Shown here: positions 33,613 to 42,929 of the stretch, piece after piece | Numbering within the stretch: position 1 is the stretch's first letter | Layout of the letters: each line of letters opens with the position of its first letter | NCBI GenBank assembly: GCA_024742355.1 | Contig: JANSYM010000010.1 | Coordinates: 62,001 to 126,000, forward strand | DNA length: 64,000 bases | Source: Hyphomonadaceae bacterium | Lineage (GTDB): Bacteria > Pseudomonadota > Alphaproteobacteria > Caulobacterales > Hyphomonadaceae | Direction: 5' to 3' | Made by a program: the position numbers and the translations under genes | Notes under the pieces: generated by a model | Database searches by the model: none | The model's input: the letters and a program-made list of their open reading frames with translations, nothing else | Told to the model about the DNA's origin: nothing

Positions 33613-34167
33613 GTGCTACAGATGAAGAAATTGATGCTTGTATCGGCTGTGTCACTGGGTGTGATGACCGGGAGCGCAGCCGCGGAGGATGACGCGGGTC
33701 ACCCCCTGGCGTTCATGTTTGGTGAATGGGTCGGTCCCGCGAGCGGGACGTCACAGGCCGGACCATTTTCTCTGACCCAAACCGAGCGTGTCGGACCGAT
33801 GCTTGATGGCGGTGTGGTGGTTATCGAGGGCCGCGGCTATGATGATGACGGCAATACCGTGTTCAATGCGCTGGGCGTTGTATCGCCAACCGCGCCTGAG
33901 GGCGGCTGGGAAATGCGCAGCTATGCCAATGGCCGGTCAGGCACATTTCCGTTCGAGATCACAGATACAGGCTATGTCTGGAGCTTGCCCGCGGGCCCCG
34001 GTGCACGGATGGTCTATACCGCGACATTCGATGGCGATGCCTGGCATCAGACAGGCGCGTACACACCTGCCGAAGGACCGGCGCGTCAGACGTTTGAAAT
34101 GACATTGACGCGGATTGGCGAGTCCGACTGGCCATCTGCCAATCCTGTTTCGCCTGACGTGGATTAG
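33613..34167 (+). CDS. Secreted DUF1579-like protein
   Basis: About 184 residues. The signal peptide KKLMLVSAVSLGVMTGSAAA is clear. The mature part (FMFGEWVGPASGT, ERVGPMLDGGVVVIEGRGYD) fits the lipocalin-like DUF1579 beta-barrel pattern; no function is established. The start is uncertain. GTG 33613 has GGAG 9 bases upstream; ATG 33598 and ATG 33622 are in frame but lack a well-placed site. Only 3 bases separate its stop from that of the convergent PspB-like gene. Confidence 0.78.
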   Translation: MLQMKKLMLVSAVSLGVMTGSAAAEDDAGHPLAFMFGEWVGPASGTSQAGPFSLTQTERVGPMLDGGVVVIEGRGYDDDGNTVFNALGVVSPTAPEGGWEMRSYANGRSGTFPFEITDTGYVWSLPAGPGARMVYTATFDGDAWHQTGAYTPAEGPARQTFEMTLTRIGESDWPSANPVSPDVD

Positions 34168-34170
34168 GCG

Positions 34171-34437
34171 CTAGCTGTTTTGCAGCCTGTAGAATTCGCG
34201 GCGGAGCTCTGCTTCTTCGTCAGTGACGATTGTCTCAACCGCTTCGAGGCGTGATTTCAGGGCATTGATTTGCGCCTGCGACTCTTCGAGCTCCTGTTTC
34301 AGGCGCGCAACTTCTTCGGACTTGCGTGAGTCATACCGGCGAGATCGCGATCGTCGCCCGCCATAGGCACCACGGCTTGCGAACATGCAGAAAAGAAACG
34401 GGATGATCATCCAAATGATCCAGGAATTGTCGCCCAT
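34171..34437 (-). CDS. Small PspB-like membrane protein
   Basis: 88 residues. The N-terminal membrane helix (SWIIWMIIPFLFCMFA) is followed by an Arg-rich stretch and a coiled coil ending RLEAVETIVTDEEAELRREF. This resembles PspB and PspB-like envelope-stress proteins in size and layout, but identity is modest. GGAG lies 7 bases before the ATG, so upstream in-frame starts are unnecessary. A 17-bp inverted repeat lies 20 bases upstream and is shared with the genes at 40549 and 45003. It is divergent from the cysteine desulfurase gene. Confidence 0.82.
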   Translation of the reverse strand: MGDNSWIIWMIIPFLFCMFASRGAYGGRRSRSRRYDSRKSEEVARLKQELEESQAQINALKSRLEAVETIVTDEEAELRREFYRLQNS

Positions 34438-34457
34438 TGTATTCTCCTTCTCGCTTC

Positions 34458-34474
34458 TTATTGAATATCGATAA
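34458..34474. promoter_or_regulatory. Shared inverted repeat (putative operator) before the PspB-like gene
   Basis: TTATTGA-ATA-TCGATAA, a 7-3-7 inverted repeat with one mismatch. It lies 20 bases upstream of the PspB-like ATG, where it would overlap the promoter or transcription start. The same arrangement occurs at 40720-40736 and 45520-45536, and a variant at 58163-58179. The regulator is unknown. Confidence 0.6.
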
Positions 34475-34559
34475 TTTTCTGCAAAAGTCAAGGTTAACGG
34501 GCGAGAATTTCTATGTCCGCGATGGTTGAACTGCGCGCGATCACATATATCAGGCCGGG

Positions 34560-35699
34560 ATGATTTACGCAGATTACAATGCAACCGCGCCGGTGCGCCC
34601 GGAAGCGAAAGCGGCGATGCTGGCGGCGCTCGAGGTCGGGGCCAATCCGTCCAGCGTGCACGGCCCGGGCCGCGCCGCACGCAAGCTGCTGGAGACGGCG
34701 CGGGCGCAAGTTGCTTTGGCGATCGGCGCGCGGGCCCAGGATGTGATCTTCACCAGCGGCGGCACAGAAGCGAGTGCGCTCGCCCTGAACGGCGTGGTCG
34801 CTCAACTCGAGGGCAAGTGCACACTGCTCGTTTCGGCGATCGAGCATGAAGCGGTGATCAAGAATGCCGGATATGCCGGTGTTCCGGTGGAGACAGCCTA
34901 TGTCACGGCGGATGGCGTGCTCGATCTCGACTGGCTGCGCGAACGCCTGGCGCGTTGGGATCACGACCAGGACGGGACGCCGTTGCTCGCCTTGATGATG
35001 GCGAACAATGAGACCGGGGTGCTCCAGCCGGTGGCGGACGCTGCGACACTGGTGCGCGAGGCGGGCGGCCTGACCCATTGCGACGCCGTGCAAGGCCTCG
35101 GCAAGGTGATGGTCAATGTCAATCTGCTTGGCGTCGACTATCTCGCGCTGTCCGCGCACAAGGTCGGCGGCCCGCAAGGCGTTGGCGCGCTCTGGGTGCG
35201 CTCAGGGGCGCCTTTGAAGCCGGTCCTGTTCGGCGGCGGGCAGGAGCGCTCGCTGCGCTCAGGCACCGAAAACCTGAGCGGTATTGCCGGATTTGGCGCC
35301 GCCACCGAAGCGGCCATCCGGGACATGTCCAAGCTGCAAGCGCTCAGCAGTCTGCGTGACGCGATGGAGGCGAAATTGGTCCAGGAGGCCGGCGTCACCG
35401 TGTTCGGCAAAGGCGTGGACCGCCTGCCGCAAACCTCGAATTTCGCCATTGCCGGATTCCGGGCCGAGACGCAGGTCATGGCGATGGATCTTGCGGGTGT
35501 GGCGGTGTCGTCCGGCTCCGCCTGTTCGAGCGGCAAGGTCAAACGCTCGCTCGTCCTGTCGGCGATGGGTGTCTCCGACGACCTGTCCGAGAGCGCCATC
35601 CGGGTCAGTTTTGGCTGGGACTCCAAAGCCGAGGACTTTCACGCCGTGGCCGAGGCCTGGCTGGCTGCGGCCAAGCGCGCCCTCGGCACCGCGGCCTGA
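34560..35699 (+). CDS. Cysteine desulfurase, NifS/IscS class I
   Basis: 379 residues. A PLP enzyme taking sulfur from cysteine for Fe-S clusters or thiolation. It starts MIYADYNATAPVRP. PLP binding is in SAHKVGGPQG, and the persulfide-forming Cys is in the mobile loop SSGSACSSGK. It differs from SufS, the class II enzyme at 42926. In many Alphaproteobacteria such a gene sits directly before sufB, often with iscR; here a four-gene formaldehyde block intervenes and no iscR is seen. It may supply the SUF system or tRNA thiolation. Confidence 0.93.
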   Translation: MIYADYNATAPVRPEAKAAMLAALEVGANPSSVHGPGRAARKLLETARAQVALAIGARAQDVIFTSGGTEASALALNGVVAQLEGKCTLLVSAIEHEAVIKNAGYAGVPVETAYVTADGVLDLDWLRERLARWDHDQDGTPLLALMMANNETGVLQPVADAATLVREAGGLTHCDAVQGLGKVMVNVNLLGVDYLALSAHKVGGPQGVGALWVRSGAPLKPVLFGGGQERSLRSGTENLSGIAGFGAATEAAIRDMSKLQALSSLRDAMEAKLVQEAGVTVFGKGVDRLPQTSNFAIAGFRAETQVMAMDLAGVAVSSGSACSSGKVKRSLVLSAMGVSDDLSESAIRVSFGWDSKAEDFHAVAEAWLAAAKRALGTAA

Positions 35700-35780
35700 G
35701 GCCTGCGATTTTCGAAAAAAGGGTTGAGCTGACCGCCCCAAGCGCGCTTATTACGGGCAGAGATCGTTTGGGAGGACCAT

Positions 35781-36890
35781 ATGAAAACGCGCGCTGCCGT
35801 GGCTTTTGAAGCCAAGAAACCCCTGGAAATTGTCGAGCTGGACCTGGAAGGCCCGAAGGATGGCGAAGTCCTGGTCGAGATCATGGCAACCGGGATCTGC
35901 CACACCGATGCCTACACGCTGGACGGGTTTGACAGCGAAGGCGTGTTCCCGAGCATTCTCGGACATGAAGGGGCCGGCATCGTGCGCGAGGTTGGCGCCG
36001 GCGTGACCAGTGTTCAGCCCGGCGACCATGTCATCCCGCTCTACATTCCCGAATGCCGCCAGTGCAAAGCCTGCCTGTCCGGCAAGACCAATCTCTGCAC
36101 CTCGATCCGCGCGACGCAGGGCAAGGGCCTGATGCCCGACGGCACCTCGCGCTTCTCCTATAAGGGCGAGACGATCTATCATTATATGGGCTGCTCAACC
36201 TTCTCCAACTTCACCGTCCTGCCGGAGATTGCGGTGGCCAAGGTTCGCGAAGACGCCCCGTTCGACAAGGCCTGCTATGTCGGCTGCGGTGTGACCACCG
36301 GGGTTGGCGCGGTGACCAATACGGCGAATGTGCAGGCCGGCGACAATGTCGTCGTGTTCGGACTGGGCGGTATTGGCCTCAATGTCATCCAGGGCGCGAA
36401 AATGGTCGGCGCGGACAAGATTGTCGGCGTTGATATCAATGATGACAAGGAAGAGTGGGGCAAGAAGTTCGGCATGACCCATTTCGTCAATCCGCGCAAA
36501 GTCAAAGGCTCCTTGGTCGACCATCTGGTCGAGCTGACCGATGGCGGCGCTGATTACAGTTTTGACTGCACGGGCAATACCGATGTCATGCGCGATGCGC
36601 TCGAATGCTGCCATCGAGGGTGGGGCACGAGCGTCATCATCGGCGTCGCCGAGGCCGGCAAGGAAATCTCGACCCGGCCGTTCCAGCTGGTCACAGGGCG
36701 AACCTGGAAAGGCACGGCTTTTGGCGGTGCGAAAGGCCGCACGGACGTCCCCAAGATTGTCGACTGGTACATGAACCAGAAAATCCAGATCGACCCGATG
36801 ATCACGCATGTCATGGGCCTGGAAGACATCAACAAGGCGTTCGATCTGATGCATGAGGGGAAGAGCATTCGCAGCGTGGTGGTGTATTGA
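35781..36890 (+). CDS. frmA: S-(hydroxymethyl)glutathione dehydrogenase (class III alcohol dehydrogenase)
   Basis: 369 residues. It oxidises S-hydroxymethylglutathione, formed from formaldehyde and glutathione, to S-formylglutathione with NAD+. Catalytic-zinc residues are in [10 protein letters not shown] and GHEGAGIV; structural-zinc Cys are in [17 protein letters not shown]. The NAD-binding glycines are in [20 protein letters not shown] precedes the ATG. Its TGA overlaps the TTG start of the methyltransferase gene by 4 bases. fghA, two genes on, completes the detoxification. Confidence 0.97.
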   Translation: MKTRAAVAFEAKKPLEIVELDLEGPKDGEVLVEIMATGICHTDAYTLDGFDSEGVFPSILGHEGAGIVREVGAGVTSVQPGDHVIPLYIPECRQCKACLSGKTNLCTSIRATQGKGLMPDGTSRFSYKGETIYHYMGCSTFSNFTVLPEIAVAKVREDAPFDKACYVGCGVTTGVGAVTNTANVQAGDNVVVFGLGGIGLNVIQGAKMVGADKIVGVDINDDKEEWGKKFGMTHFVNPRKVKGSLVDHLVELTDGGADYSFDCTGNTDVMRDALECCHRGWGTSVIIGVAEAGKEISTRPFQLVTGRTWKGTAFGGAKGRTDVPKIVDWYMNQKIQIDPMITHVMGLEDINKAFDLMHEGKSIRSVVVY

Positions 36891-37636
36891 CGCCAGACCG
36901 GCAGTTTTCCGAACAGCGTCTCGCTGACCTGTATGATCTGGGAAATGCCGGTTCCGAAGATCGCGATTTCTTTCTCCGCCTGGCCGGAGCGCCGCCTCAG
37001 GATATCCTCGACCTCGGCTGCGGCACGGGCCTGCTCGCGCTCAAATATGCTGAGAATGGGCACCGAGTTGTTGGCGTTGATCCGGCGGACGCGATGCTCA
37101 AAGTTGCGCGGCGCGCGCGTCGGGCGGATCGGGTCGACTGGATCGAGAGCTCTGCAGAACTGTTTCAAACCGAGCGCCGTTTTGACCTCATCACCATGAC
37201 AGGCCACGCCTTTCAGGTGCTGCTTGATGATCAACAGGTGGATGCGACCCTTGCGTGTATGGCGCAGCATTTAAAGCTAGGCGGACAAGCCGTCTTCGAG
37301 ACCCGCAATCCCGCGCTTGATTGGGATAAGATCTGGGCGCGCGAATATGTGATGGAGACGCCCGAGGGGCCGGTGCGCGCGTCGCGGCGCATCACGGACG
37401 CCTCGCGGGCGCCGGAATATTTGAGCTTCGCCTGGGACTATCAATTTGAGGATGGTGTTGTGAGCTCGGACAGTACCTTGAGGTTTCTCAGTGCAGACAA
37501 AATCGTCGTCGCCGCCGAAAAGGCAGGACTCGATCTGATCGCGATGTGCGGAGATTGGGACGGGGCGCGGTTTGACGCCGAATCGTCCCGCGAAATGATC
37601 TTCAAGTTTCGGCTTGATCAAGCGGTTCAGAAGTGA
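36887..37636 (+). CDS. Class I SAM-dependent methyltransferase
   Basis: 249 residues with the Rossmann methyltransferase core: motif [18 protein letters not shown], the acidic end of strand 2 in [11 protein letters not shown], and a motif II/III region around [11 protein letters not shown]. The acceptor is not predictable. It starts with TTG inside the stop of frmA (4-base overlap), so it is coupled to formaldehyde oxidation; whether it shares that role is unknown. Confidence 0.85.
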   Translation: MTPDRQFSEQRLADLYDLGNAGSEDRDFFLRLAGAPPQDILDLGCGTGLLALKYAENGHRVVGVDPADAMLKVARRARRADRVDWIESSAELFQTERRFDLITMTGHAFQVLLDDQQVDATLACMAQHLKLGGQAVFETRNPALDWDKIWAREYVMETPEGPVRASRRITDASRAPEYLSFAWDYQFEDGVVSSDSTLRFLSADKIVVAAEKAGLDLIAMCGDWDGARFDAESSREMIFKFRLDQAVQK

Positions 37637-37670
37637 AACTTGAAACAAGAACTGAGTTGAGGAGCAAAAC

Positions 37671-38048
37671 ATGTATTCACACATGATGGTCGGATCAGAT
37701 GATCTCGACAAAGCCAAGGCGTTTTATGACGCGACGTTTCAGGCGCTGGGCGGCAATGCCGGGATTACCGATCCCAAGGGTCGTCTGATCTATCTCTATA
37801 ATGGCGGCGTGTTCATGGTCACCAAGCCGATCAATGGCGAAGCGGCGACGTTTGCGAATGGCGGCACGATCGGCTTTGCCATGGACAATCCGGAACAGGC
37901 CGATGCCTGGCATGCGGCCGGCGTCGCGGCTGGCGGCACCACCGACGAAGACCCTCCGGGCTGGCGCGAGCAACCTTCTGGCCGGATGTATCTCGCCTAT
38001 CTCCGCGACCCGGACGGCAACAAGCTGTGCGCGCTACATCGCGGCTAA
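37671..38048 (+). CDS. VOC family (glyoxalase/bleomycin-resistance-like) protein
   Basis: 125 residues with the vicinal-oxygen-chelate repeat pattern: YSHMMVGSDDLDKAKAFYD at the start and YLAYLRDPDGNKLCALH at the end. His4 and the C-terminal region may contribute metal ligands. Between frmA and fghA it could handle a glutathione adduct, but this is context inference. Three bases separate it from fghA. Confidence 0.86.
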   Translation: MYSHMMVGSDDLDKAKAFYDATFQALGGNAGITDPKGRLIYLYNGGVFMVTKPINGEAATFANGGTIGFAMDNPEQADAWHAAGVAAGGTTDEDPPGWREQPSGRMYLAYLRDPDGNKLCALHRG

Positions 38049-38051
38049 TCG

Positions 38052-38894
38052 ATGAGCCTCGAGACTGTCTCTGAATGGGCCTCTTTTGGCGGCACGCTGT
38101 CGGTGCATGACCATTTCAGCAATGTCACCAATTGCACCATGCGGTTTGGCGTCTACACGCCGCCGCAGGCTAAGGACGGACCGGTGCCGGTGCTCTGGTA
38201 CCTGTCCGGCCTGACCTGCACCTGGGCCAATGTCATGGAGAAGTCCGGCATCCAGAAATATGCCGCCGAGCATGGCCTGATGGTGGTCGCGCCGGATACC
38301 AGTCCGCGCGGCAATGAAGTGCCGGACGCAGAAGGCTATGATCTCGGACACGGGGCAGGGTTCTATCTGAAAGCGACGCAGGCGCCGTGGGACAGGCATT
38401 ATCGCATGGACGATTATGTCACCGTCGACCTGCAATGGCTGTTCGCGGACCATTTCAAGCTCGCCGACCTGACCCGCCAGGGCATTACCGGCCACTCCAT
38501 GGGCGGTCATGGCGCGATCACGCTGCATTTGAAGAACCAGGCGCTTTACCAATCGTGTTCGGCCTTCGCGCCAATCGTGTCGCCAGCGCGTGTGCCCTGG
38601 GGGCAAAAGGCGCTGGAGCAATATCTCGGGCCGCTTTCGGTGGCTTGGGAGGCCTATGATGCGACCGAGCTGGTCAAGGAAATGCAGTCGGGCGCCAATA
38701 TCCTGATCGATCAGGGCGGAGCCGATCAGTTCCTGGACGAGCAGCTCGACCCGTCCATGTTCCTGCTCGAAGCTGCGAATAATGGTCAGCGTGTGACCCA
38801 CCGCATGCAGCCTGGCTATGATCATTCCTATTATTTCATCGCCAGTTTCATCGCCGATCACGTGGCGCATCATGCGGCGGTTTTGAAGGCGTGA
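38052..38894 (+). CDS. fghA: S-formylglutathione hydrolase
   Basis: 280 residues, the usual size. It hydrolyses S-formylglutathione to formate and glutathione after frmA. The esterase-D pattern is clear: PVLWYLSGLTCTWANVMEKSG, the nucleophile box GHSMGGHGA, and the C-terminal His in GYDHSYYFI. It ends the four-gene formaldehyde module; sufB follows after 86 bases. Confidence 0.96.
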   Translation: MSLETVSEWASFGGTLSVHDHFSNVTNCTMRFGVYTPPQAKDGPVPVLWYLSGLTCTWANVMEKSGIQKYAAEHGLMVVAPDTSPRGNEVPDAEGYDLGHGAGFYLKATQAPWDRHYRMDDYVTVDLQWLFADHFKLADLTRQGITGHSMGGHGAITLHLKNQALYQSCSAFAPIVSPARVPWGQKALEQYLGPLSVAWEAYDATELVKEMQSGANILIDQGGADQFLDEQLDPSMFLLEAANNGQRVTHRMQPGYDHSYYFIASFIADHVAHHAAVLKA

Positions 38895-38980
38895 TGATTT
38901 TTGCGCGATCTCCTGCCGCGCAGGGGTGAAAATCTTGTCCAGATAGACCATATTGCCCCCAAGAGTTTTAGGAGCACGGC

Positions 38981-40552
38981 ATGGATTGCTGCGGCGGCAT
39001 CGAAGAGCACGACGACGATTGCGCGGAAGTCAAAGTCAAGGATGGCATTGACGAAGGCACCGTAGCGGCGGCGAAAGCGCTCGAGTCGGAGAATTATTCG
39101 GCCGGGTTCTCGACCGAGATCGAGACCGAATATGCGCCCAAGGGGCTCAATCCGGACATTGTGAAATTCATCTCTGACAAGAAGGGTGAGCCGGAATGGC
39201 TGCTCGAATGGCGGATGAAAGCCTATGAGCGCTGGCTGACCATGGACGAGCCGGACTGGGCGATGGTGCGCTATGAGCCGATCGATTATCAGGACATCTA
39301 TTATTACGCCGCGCCGAAAGCCGGGGCGAAATATGAGTCGATTGACGATGTTCCGAAGGAAATCCTCGAGACCTATGAGAAGCTCGGCATTCCATTGCGC
39401 GAAGCCGAAGTCCTGCTTGGCGTCGAAGGCGCGGCGGCCACGGCTATCGAGGCGCGTACGGAAAACGATCGGCCGAAAGTTGCGGTCGATGCCGTGTTTG
39501 ACTCGGTTTCTGTGGCGACCACGTTCCGCGAAGAGCTCAAGAAAGCCGGCGTGATCTTCATGTCGATTTCGGAAGCCGTGCATGAGCACCCGGAACTGGT
39601 GAAGAAATATCTCGGCACCGTGGTGCCACAGTCGGACAATTACTTCGCGACGCTGAACAGCGCCGTCTTCTCCGACGGAACCTTCGTCTATGTGCCGCCG
39701 GGCGTACGTTGCCCGATGGAGCTCAGCACCTATTTCCGCATGAATGCGGAGAATACCGGCCAGTTTGAGCGCACGCTGATCGTTGCCGATAAAGGCTCGT
39801 ACGTGTCTTACCTGGAAGGCTGCACGGCGCCGATGCGCGACGAGAACCAGTTGCACGCCGCTGTCGTCGAGCTGGTCGCGCTGGAAGATGCCGAGATCAA
39901 ATACTCAACCGTCCAGAACTGGTGGCCGGGCGATGAGAATGGCAAAGGCGGGATCTATAATTTCGTCACCAAACGCGGCGATTGCCGCGGCGCCCGCTCG
40001 AAAATCAGCTGGACCCAGGTCGAAACCGGCTCAGCGGTGACCTGGAAATATCCAAGCTGCGTCCTGCGCGGCGATGACAGTGTTGGCGAGTTCTACTCGA
40101 TCGCTGTCACCAATGGCCGGCAAATGGCCGATACCGGCACCAAGATGATCCATCTTGGCAAGCGCACGCGCTCGCGGATCATTTCCAAGGGCATCAGTGC
40201 CGGCAAGTCCGACAATACTTATCGCGGACTGGTTTCGGTGCACAAAAAGGCCGACCAGGCGCGTAATTTCACGCAATGCGACAGCTTGCTGATCGGCGAC
40301 CGCTGCGGCGCCCATACGGTACCTTATGTCGAGAACCGCCGCGCCGATGCGCAGCTCGAACATGAAGCGACGACGACCAAGCTCGCCGACGATCAGCTCT
40401 TCTATGTCCGCCAGCGCGGCATTGGTGAGGAAGAGGCCGTGGCCCTGCTCGTCAACGGCTTCGTCCGCGAAGTGCTGCAGGAACTGCCAATGGAATTCGC
40501 GGTCGAAGCACAGAGCCTGCTCAAGGTGAGCCTTGAGGGAAGTGTCGGCTAG
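38981..40552 (+). CDS. sufB: Fe-S cluster assembly scaffold SufB
   Basis: 523 residues, somewhat longer than E. coli SufB, with a Cys- and Asp-rich N-terminus ([14 protein letters not shown]). With SufC and SufD it forms the scaffold that builds Fe-S clusters in the cytoplasm. Conserved segments include [23 protein letters not shown], the SufBD beta-helix core and [19 protein letters not shown] precedes the ATG. No iscR gene or clear IscR site is visible upstream. Its TAG overlaps the stop of the 49-residue protein on the other strand by 4 bases. Confidence 0.97.
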   Translation: MDCCGGIEEHDDDCAEVKVKDGIDEGTVAAAKALESENYSAGFSTEIETEYAPKGLNPDIVKFISDKKGEPEWLLEWRMKAYERWLTMDEPDWAMVRYEPIDYQDIYYYAAPKAGAKYESIDDVPKEILETYEKLGIPLREAEVLLGVEGAAATAIEARTENDRPKVAVDAVFDSVSVATTFREELKKAGVIFMSISEAVHEHPELVKKYLGTVVPQSDNYFATLNSAVFSDGTFVYVPPGVRCPMELSTYFRMNAENTGQFERTLIVADKGSYVSYLEGCTAPMRDENQLHAAVVELVALEDAEIKYSTVQNWWPGDENGKGGIYNFVTKRGDCRGARSKISWTQVETGSAVTWKYPSCVLRGDDSVGEFYSIAVTNGRQMADTGTKMIHLGKRTRSRIISKGISAGKSDNTYRGLVSVHKKADQARNFTQCDSLLIGDRCGAHTVPYVENRRADAQLEHEATTTKLADDQLFYVRQRGIGEEEAVALLVNGFVREVLQELPMEFAVEAQSLLKVSLEGSVG

Positions 40553-40698
40553 CGTCGCTTCACGGACTCACTGAACGTAAACGAGAACGCGGCTGACAGG
40601 ATCAGCGGGACCCAGATCGGCAGCTCGCCGAGGCCGGGCGCGTTCATGGCGCTGGCCAGGTGATCGTCCACACACCACCATAAAAGAAACAGCCACAT
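40549..40698 (-). CDS. 49-residue small membrane protein between sufB and sufC (antisense)
   Basis: A minus-strand frame from ATG 40698 to TAG 40549. It begins [18 protein letters not shown], has a second hydrophobic stretch in [15 protein letters not shown] and ends SVKRR, so it probably spans the membrane once or twice. AGGA lies 9 bases upstream. Its leader shares TCAATAAGAAGCGA and the 17-bp inverted repeat with the PspB-like gene at 34171, which strongly suggests it is expressed and co-regulated. It shares 4 bases with the end of sufB. No family recognised. Confidence 0.7.
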   Translation of the reverse strand: MWLFLLWWCVDDHLASAMNAPGLGELPIWVPLILSAAFSFTFSESVKRR

Positions 40699-40719
40699 GA
40701 GAATTTGTCCTTTCGCTTC

Positions 40720-40736
40720 TTATTGATAAACAATAA
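40720..40736. promoter_or_regulatory. Shared inverted repeat (putative operator) before the 49-residue membrane protein
   Basis: TTATTGA-TAA-ACAATAA, the 7-3-7 inverted repeat with one mismatch, 21 bases upstream of the ATG at 40698. The following bases (read on the minus strand, AATAAGAAGCGA then AAGGA) nearly match those before the PspB-like gene. Confidence 0.6.
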
Positions 40737-40920
40737 GGATTGTGAGGGCAGTTTTCAAGATTTCGGCCCAATTTTCGGGTGTCTGGCCTGGGAATACTGC
40801 CATTTGGCGGCCGCAACCTGATTTCGCACCGCTCCTCCGAGTCATCTGCCCGCGCCGATTTTACCAGCGCAGCGACGTTTTGCTCTTTGAAATTCGCCCA
40901 TTCGGCTCTACATGCGCCCC

Positions 40921-41682
40921 ATGTTAAAACTGGATCAGCTTTCCGCCACGGTTGGCGAGGATGACGAGGCAAAAGCCATTATCAATGGTTTGTCTCTGTA
41001 TGTGCCTGCGGGCGAGGTTCACGCCATCATGGGACCGAACGGGGCCGGTAAGTCGACCCTGTCTTATGTGCTCACGGGCCGCGACGGCTATGAGGTCACC
41101 GGCGGCTCTGCGACGCTGGAAGGCGACGACCTGCTCGACATGGACCCGGAAGACCGTGCCGCCAAGGGCCTGTTCCTGTCCTTCCAGTATCCGGTCGAAA
41201 TCCCTGGTGTCCCAGTCATGACGTTCGTCCGCACAGCGATGAATGCCCAGCGCAAGGCGCGTGGCGAGGAAGAGATCTCGGCGCCCGATTTCATCAAGAA
41301 ATCCCGGGAGCTCGGCAAACAGCTCAATCTCACCCCGGACATGTTGAAGCGCCCGCTGAATGTCGGCTTTTCCGGCGGCGAGAAGAAACGCCTGGAGATC
41401 TTCCAGATGATGATGCTTGAGCCACACTTTGCCATCCTCGACGAAACCGATTCCGGCCTCGATATCGACGCCCTGCGAACCGTGGCGGACGGCGTCAACG
41501 CCTTGCGTGATCCAGAGCGCGGCATGCTGGTCATTACCCACTATCAGCGCCTGCTCGACCATATCAAACCGGACAAGGTGCACGTTCTGGCCGGTGGCAA
41601 GATCATCAAGACGGGCGGCCCCGAACTCGCGCTGCGGCTTGAGAAAGAGGGCTATGATGGCGTCCTTGGAGAGGCGGCATAG
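40921..41682 (+). CDS. sufC: Fe-S cluster assembly ATPase SufC
   Basis: 253 residues, ABC-type ATPase of the SufBCD complex. Walker A is GPNGAGKST, the signature is FSGGEKKRLEIFQ and Walker B is FAILDETDSGLD. ATG 40921 (MLKLDQLSATV) matches usual SufC beginnings; an in-frame ATG 9 bases earlier is possible, and neither has a good ribosome binding site. The stop TAG shares one base with the GTG start of sufD. A gap of about 370 bases from sufB, holding the antisense small gene, suggests sufC may have its own promoter. Confidence 0.96.
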   Translation: MLKLDQLSATVGEDDEAKAIINGLSLYVPAGEVHAIMGPNGAGKSTLSYVLTGRDGYEVTGGSATLEGDDLLDMDPEDRAAKGLFLSFQYPVEIPGVPVMTFVRTAMNAQRKARGEEEISAPDFIKKSRELGKQLNLTPDMLKRPLNVGFSGGEKKRLEIFQMMMLEPHFAILDETDSGLDIDALRTVADGVNALRDPERGMLVITHYQRLLDHIKPDKVHVLAGGKIIKTGGPELALRLEKEGYDGVLGEAA

Positions 41683-42929
41683 TGGTCCTGTCTGTCACTG
41701 ATCTGAAAGACAAGTTCCGCAATCCTGGCCCGGCCGAATTGGAACTGATCGCGCGCTATGCGATGCTGCCCGAAAGCGGCCAGCGCGAGCGGGCGTTTGA
41801 AGCCTTCGCCGAGACCGGCTTGCCGCATCGACGGATGGAAGCCTGGAAGTGGACGGACTTCAAAGCGGCGGTGAAAGCGGTTGAAGCGCCGGAGCAGGGG
41901 GCACAATCGGCGCCGCTGCCGGCGGCTGGTCAGGCTGTGATCGAATTTACCGCGGGCGGCGTGACGCTGCCAGACACACTGCCTGATGGCATTCAATTGC
42001 ACGAACGGACTGACGCCCAGGCGCTAAGCGATGCCGAGGAAGTGCCGCTCGGCGCTATGACGGCGGCGCTGGCGGGGCGCGTCGGTGGCCTCGACACTCT
42101 GATCATTGAAGTGACCGGTGAGGCATCCGCGCCGCTCCACATCGTCACGCGCGGCGATCGCGATGAGACCAATTTTGCCCGCGTGTCGATTATCGTCCGC
42201 CCGGGCGCCAGCCTCGACCTGGTCGAGAGCCATGTTGGCGGGGCGGGCTTCTCGTCCTTCCTGCTGGAACTCAGCATGCAAGAGGGCGGGGCGGTGCGCC
42301 GCACGGTCCTGCAGCGCGGCAGCGCGGACGAGGCGCAGGCGATCACGGCAGTGGTCAATCTCGGCGACAAATCGGAATATGTTCAGACCGCACTGGCCTT
42401 TGGTGCCAAAGTGGCGCGTCTGGAAACCCGCCTGACCCATCAGGAAAGCGGCAGCCACGCGACCCTGAACGGCGCCTATCTCTGCGCCAAAGGGTTCCAT
42501 GCCGACTATACCAGCCATGTCCGCCATGGCGCGCCATCCTCGGTGACCCGTCAGGTCACCAAAGGCGCTGTCCTCGATGGCGGCACCGGTGTGTTTCAGG
42601 GCAAATTCCATGTGCCCCGGACGATCGGCCAGCATACCGACGCCGACATGCAGCATCAGGCTCTGTTGCTGGAAGACGGCGCGGAGATTTTCGCCAAGCC
42701 GGAGCTCGAAATCTATGCGGACGATGTCGAGTGTGCGCACGGCAACACATCGGGCGCGCTCGACCCGAACCAGCTCTTCTACATGCGCCAGCGCGGCATC
42801 CCGGAAGCTCAGGCACGCGCCTTGCTGACCGAGGCGTTCGTTTCAGAGGCCCTGGAGGAGGCGAATGATGGCGTGCGCGACGCACTGCTGGATGCCGCCC
42901 GCAGTTTCCTGGCGGAGACCGTGGCATGA
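41682..42929 (+). CDS. sufD: Fe-S cluster assembly protein SufD
   Basis: 415 residues. It pairs with SufB in the SufBC2D scaffold and helps iron delivery. The N-terminus has LPHRRMEAWKWTDFK, and the beta-helix core ends in the SufBD family segment FYMRQRGIPEAQARALLTEAFVSE. It starts with GTG, sharing one base with the sufC stop, and overlaps the sufS ATG by 4 bases, so the three genes are tightly coupled. Confidence 0.95.
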   Translation: MVLSVTDLKDKFRNPGPAELELIARYAMLPESGQRERAFEAFAETGLPHRRMEAWKWTDFKAAVKAVEAPEQGAQSAPLPAAGQAVIEFTAGGVTLPDTLPDGIQLHERTDAQALSDAEEVPLGAMTAALAGRVGGLDTLIIEVTGEASAPLHIVTRGDRDETNFARVSIIVRPGASLDLVESHVGGAGFSSFLLELSMQEGGAVRRTVLQRGSADEAQAITAVVNLGDKSEYVQTALAFGAKVARLETRLTHQESGSHATLNGAYLCAKGFHADYTSHVRHGAPSSVTRQVTKGAVLDGGTGVFQGKFHVPRTIGQHTDADMQHQALLLEDGAEIFAKPELEIYADDVECAHGNTSGALDPNQLFYMRQRGIPEAQARALLTEAFVSEALEEANDGVRDALLDAARSFLAETVA

